A stretch of DNA of 5,520 bases from an uncultured Oscillibacter sp. GTDB taxonomy: Bacteria; Bacillota; Clostridia; Oscillospirales; Oscillospiraceae. The stretch covers positions 1 through 5,520 of the forward strand of contig CAMHDB010000133.1 in assembly GCA_946183715.1 (NCBI GenBank), written 5' to 3'. Below, piece after piece: positions 4,198-5,520 of this stretch. Numbering within the stretch: the stretch's first letter is position 1; each line of letters begins with the position of its first letter. Made by a program: the position numbers and the translations under genes. A model generated the notes under the pieces. It saw only the letters and a program-made list of their open reading frames with translations, was not told where the DNA came from and made no database searches.

Positions 4198-5354
4198 ACA
4201 GTAAACGGTTCCGGCGCTGGCTCGACGGCGAGACGGATGTCATGGAACACATTCTCGACGGCAAGCGGGGCCACGACTTGCCCCGGCAAGACCAGCGCCG
4301 CCTACAGCGCGAGGCCGAAGAAGTGGCCGTAGTTCGTATGGGGCGCGTGATACACTCCGAACGGCGGCTCTTTTCGGCGTGGTACCGCGTGGCGGCGGTA
4401 CTGTGCTGTCTGGCGCTGATGGCGGTATTCCTGTATATGGTGGCGCACATCACGCGCTACGGCGCGGAAAACCCGCGCGCGACGGAAATCACGGAGCGTT
4501 ATGTCGAACACGGCTTAGAGGAAACCGGGGCGGTGAACATCGTCGCGGGGATGATTCTCGACTACCGCGCGTTCGACACCCTCGGGGAATCGCACGTACT
4601 CTTTACGGCGCTGGTTTGCGTCATGATTCTGCTCCGGCGCGACCAGAAGAATATGCGCACGGCCTACGAGGACTACTACCGAATCAGCGAGGAGGACTAC
4701 TTCCCCACCGACCGCGACCAGATAGCCCGCCGCGTGGGGGGCGTCCTGACGCCCTGCATTCTGCTTTTTGGAATCTACATTCTGCTCAACGGGCAGATTT
4801 CGCCGGGGGGCGGATTCTCCGGCGGGGCCGTGCTCGGGGCCGGACTGGTCATTTTCGCCTCGACGCGCGGCGACAGCGCCGTCGACAGCTTCCTGACAAA
4901 GCGCGTCTTCCACTGGGCGGCGTTCTGCGCGCTCTCGTTCTACAGTTTCGCGAAAGGCTACGTCTTCTTCACCGGGGCCAACGGCCTCGAAAACCATATC
5001 CCGAAGGGCGTCCCGGGGGCGATACTCTCCGGCGGGCTGATTCTCCCGCTCGACATCGCCGTCGGACTGGTTGTGGCCTGTACGATGTTCGGCTTTTACA
5101 GCCTGTTCCGGCGCGGGACTATCGCCGAGGACGGCGCGGCGCATACTGCCGCAACGGACGGCGCGGCGGAGAATATCGCCGGGGACAACACAACGGACAG
5201 CGCGGCGGAGAATATCGCCGGGGACAACACAGCGAACGGCGCGGCGGAGGGTGTCGCCGGGGACGCCGCAAAAGGCGGCACGGCGGGGACTATCACCCGA
5301 GACGCCACAACAAACGGCGCGGCGGATAACACGGCGGACAAGGAGGAATCGTAA
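4194..5354 (+). CDS. mnhB: MbhE-MnhB fusion subunit with repeat tail
   Basis: This 386-residue protein joins two normally separate parts of the antiporter module. Residues 1-62 are a charged, probably cytoplasmic extension. A helix at 64-85 and the segment GLEETGAVNIVAG with DYRAFDTLGESHVLF (107-137), plus a helix at 134-147, match MbhE, the last piece of the MrpA C-terminus; ETGAVN and DTLGE are its marks. After a polar linker, residues 183-303 are MnhB: GVLTPCILLFGIYILLNG, then the invariant SPGGGFSGG (203-211) and helices near 185-199, 208-223, 237-255 and 280-301. Ordinary MnhB is about 140 residues, so this is far longer. From about 308 the chain is an acidic, Ala/Gly/Thr/Asp-rich tail built of 13-residue tandem repeats. 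The FRRG just after the last helix suggests the tail is cytoplasmic. The start overlaps the upstream stop (ATGA), with AAGG at 4184-4187. The stop directly abuts the mnhC start. Confidence 0.9.
   Translation: MNSKRFRRWLDGETDVMEHILDGKRGHDLPRQDQRRLQREAEEVAVVRMGRVIHSERRLFSAWYRVAAVLCCLALMAVFLYMVAHITRYGAENPRATEITERYVEHGLEETGAVNIVAGMILDYRAFDTLGESHVLFTALVCVMILLRRDQKNMRTAYEDYYRISEEDYFPTDRDQIARRVGGVLTPCILLFGIYILLNGQISPGGGFSGGAVLGAGLVIFASTRGDSAVDSFLTKRVFHWAAFCALSFYSFAKGYVFFTGANGLENHIPKGVPGAILSGGLILPLDIAVGLVVACTMFGFYSLFRRGTIAEDGAAHTAATDGAAENIAGDNTTDSAAENIAGDNTANGAAEGVAGDAAKGGTAGTITRDATTNGAADNTADKEES
5154..5351 (+). repeat. 39-nt in-frame tandem repeats coding the MnhB tail
   Basis: Four 39-nt units lie end to end at 5154-5192, 5193-5231, 5232-5270 and 5271-5309, followed by a partial fifth that runs into the gene end. 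Units 1 and 2 differ at one base (5160 versus 5199, Gly to Ser). Unit 3 is more diverged and unit 4 the most. They encode TDGAAENIAGDNT, TDSAAENIAGDNT, ANGAAEGVAGDAA and KGGTAGTITRDAT, then TNGAADNTADKEES. Because 39 is a multiple of three, gain or loss of a unit changes only the tail length. The near identity of units 1 and 2 points to recent duplication. Confidence 0.92.
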
Positions 5355-5520
5355 ATGAGAGAAACCGTTTCGGCCCTGCTGGCCAATTACGAGGAGGCCG
5401 CCGCTATTATCCTCTTTGTCATCGGCCTGACTATGCTTCTCTTTCACGGGAATCTGATTAAGAAGCTCATCGGCATGAACATCATGGACACGGGGAGTTT
5501 CCTGTTTCTGGCGAGTATGG
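5355..5520 (+). CDS. mnhC: Mrp antiporter subunit MnhC (NuoK-like), 3' end cut by the window
   Basis: The first 55 codons are present and the frame is still open at the window edge. The protein is the NuoK-like small membrane subunit of the Mrp antiporter. A helix at about 14-31 (AAAIILFVIGLTMLLFHG) and the following NLIKKLIGMNIMDTGSFLF (33-51) match the MnhC signature, in which N-L-x-K-x-x-I/L-G-x-N-x-x-x-x-x-x-x-L-F is well conserved. AAGGAGG at 5340-5346 stands 8 nt before ATG 5355 and lies inside the end of mnhB; the mnhB stop and this start touch with no gap, so translation is probably coupled. The complete protein should be about 110-130 residues, and the next gene is expected to be mnhD. 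Confidence 0.92.
   Translation, partial: MRETVSALLANYEEAAAIILFVIGLTMLLFHGNLIKKLIGMNIMDTGSFLFLASM

Noticed and set aside
4379..5329. Plus-strand frame of 316 residues inside mnhB with its own repeats
   Set aside because: It is the mnhB sequence read in another frame; its repeats come from the 39-nt DNA repeats. The membrane-protein frame is clearly the real one.
5154..5351. Tandem repeats considered as a CRISPR array
   Set aside because: The units abut with no spacers, stay in frame with mnhB, and diverge gradually; this is a coding repeat.
4515..5447. Minus-strand frame of 310 residues opposite mnhB and mnhC with RRAVRC-type repeats
   Set aside because: The repeats mirror the 39-nt units on the other strand, and the frame has no recognisable domain or ribosome site.

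Overview
The window reads as GC-rich DNA from an anaerobic Bacillota, most likely a clostridium of the Oscillospiraceae/Ruminococcaceae type. This rests on the GC-rich codon use, strong AAGGAGG ribosome sites, use of ATG, GTG and TTG starts, a minimal nifS-nifU pair with a scaffold-only NifU, and an Mrp-type antiporter operon of the split, MBH-like kind. No marker fixes the genus. All genes lie on the plus strand.

Region 1 (1-1705) holds the Fe-S cluster genes. A 66-nt leader precedes nifS (cysteine desulfurase, 67-1254) and nifU (scaffold, 1267-1659). NifS takes sulfur from cysteine as a persulfide and NifU assembles the cluster on its three cysteines. A long hairpin flanked by A and T runs (1661-1705) ends the unit. 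Region 2 (1706-1901) is non-coding: a GC-rich stretch with short inverted repeats, then an extended -10 promoter (TTGCGG, 17 nt, TATACT) and a strong ribosome site.

Region 3 (1902 to beyond the right edge) looks like one transcription unit. It starts with an MgtC/SapB-family membrane protein and runs through mnhE, mnhF, mnhG, a DUF4040/MbhD-like gene, an MbhE-MnhB fusion and the start of mnhC. Junctions are tight: 13, 50, -8, 12, -4 and 0 nt. The order matches the antiporter module of membrane-bound hydrogenase (MbhA, B, C, D, E, F, G) rather than canonical mrpABCDEFG. No large MrpA N-terminal antiporter domain precedes the small subunits, so the ion-pumping large subunits (MnhD/NuoL-like), and perhaps a hydrogenase or ferredoxin-oxidising module, should lie further right.

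The parts that stand out are the MgtC-family gene leading the operon, the MbhE-MnhB fusion with a charged N-terminal extension and an acidic tail of 13-residue tandem repeats, the strongly basic tail on the neighbouring DUF4040 subunit, a small tandem duplication of the mnhE gene end, and two hairpins in the tails just upstream of mnhG and mnhB.
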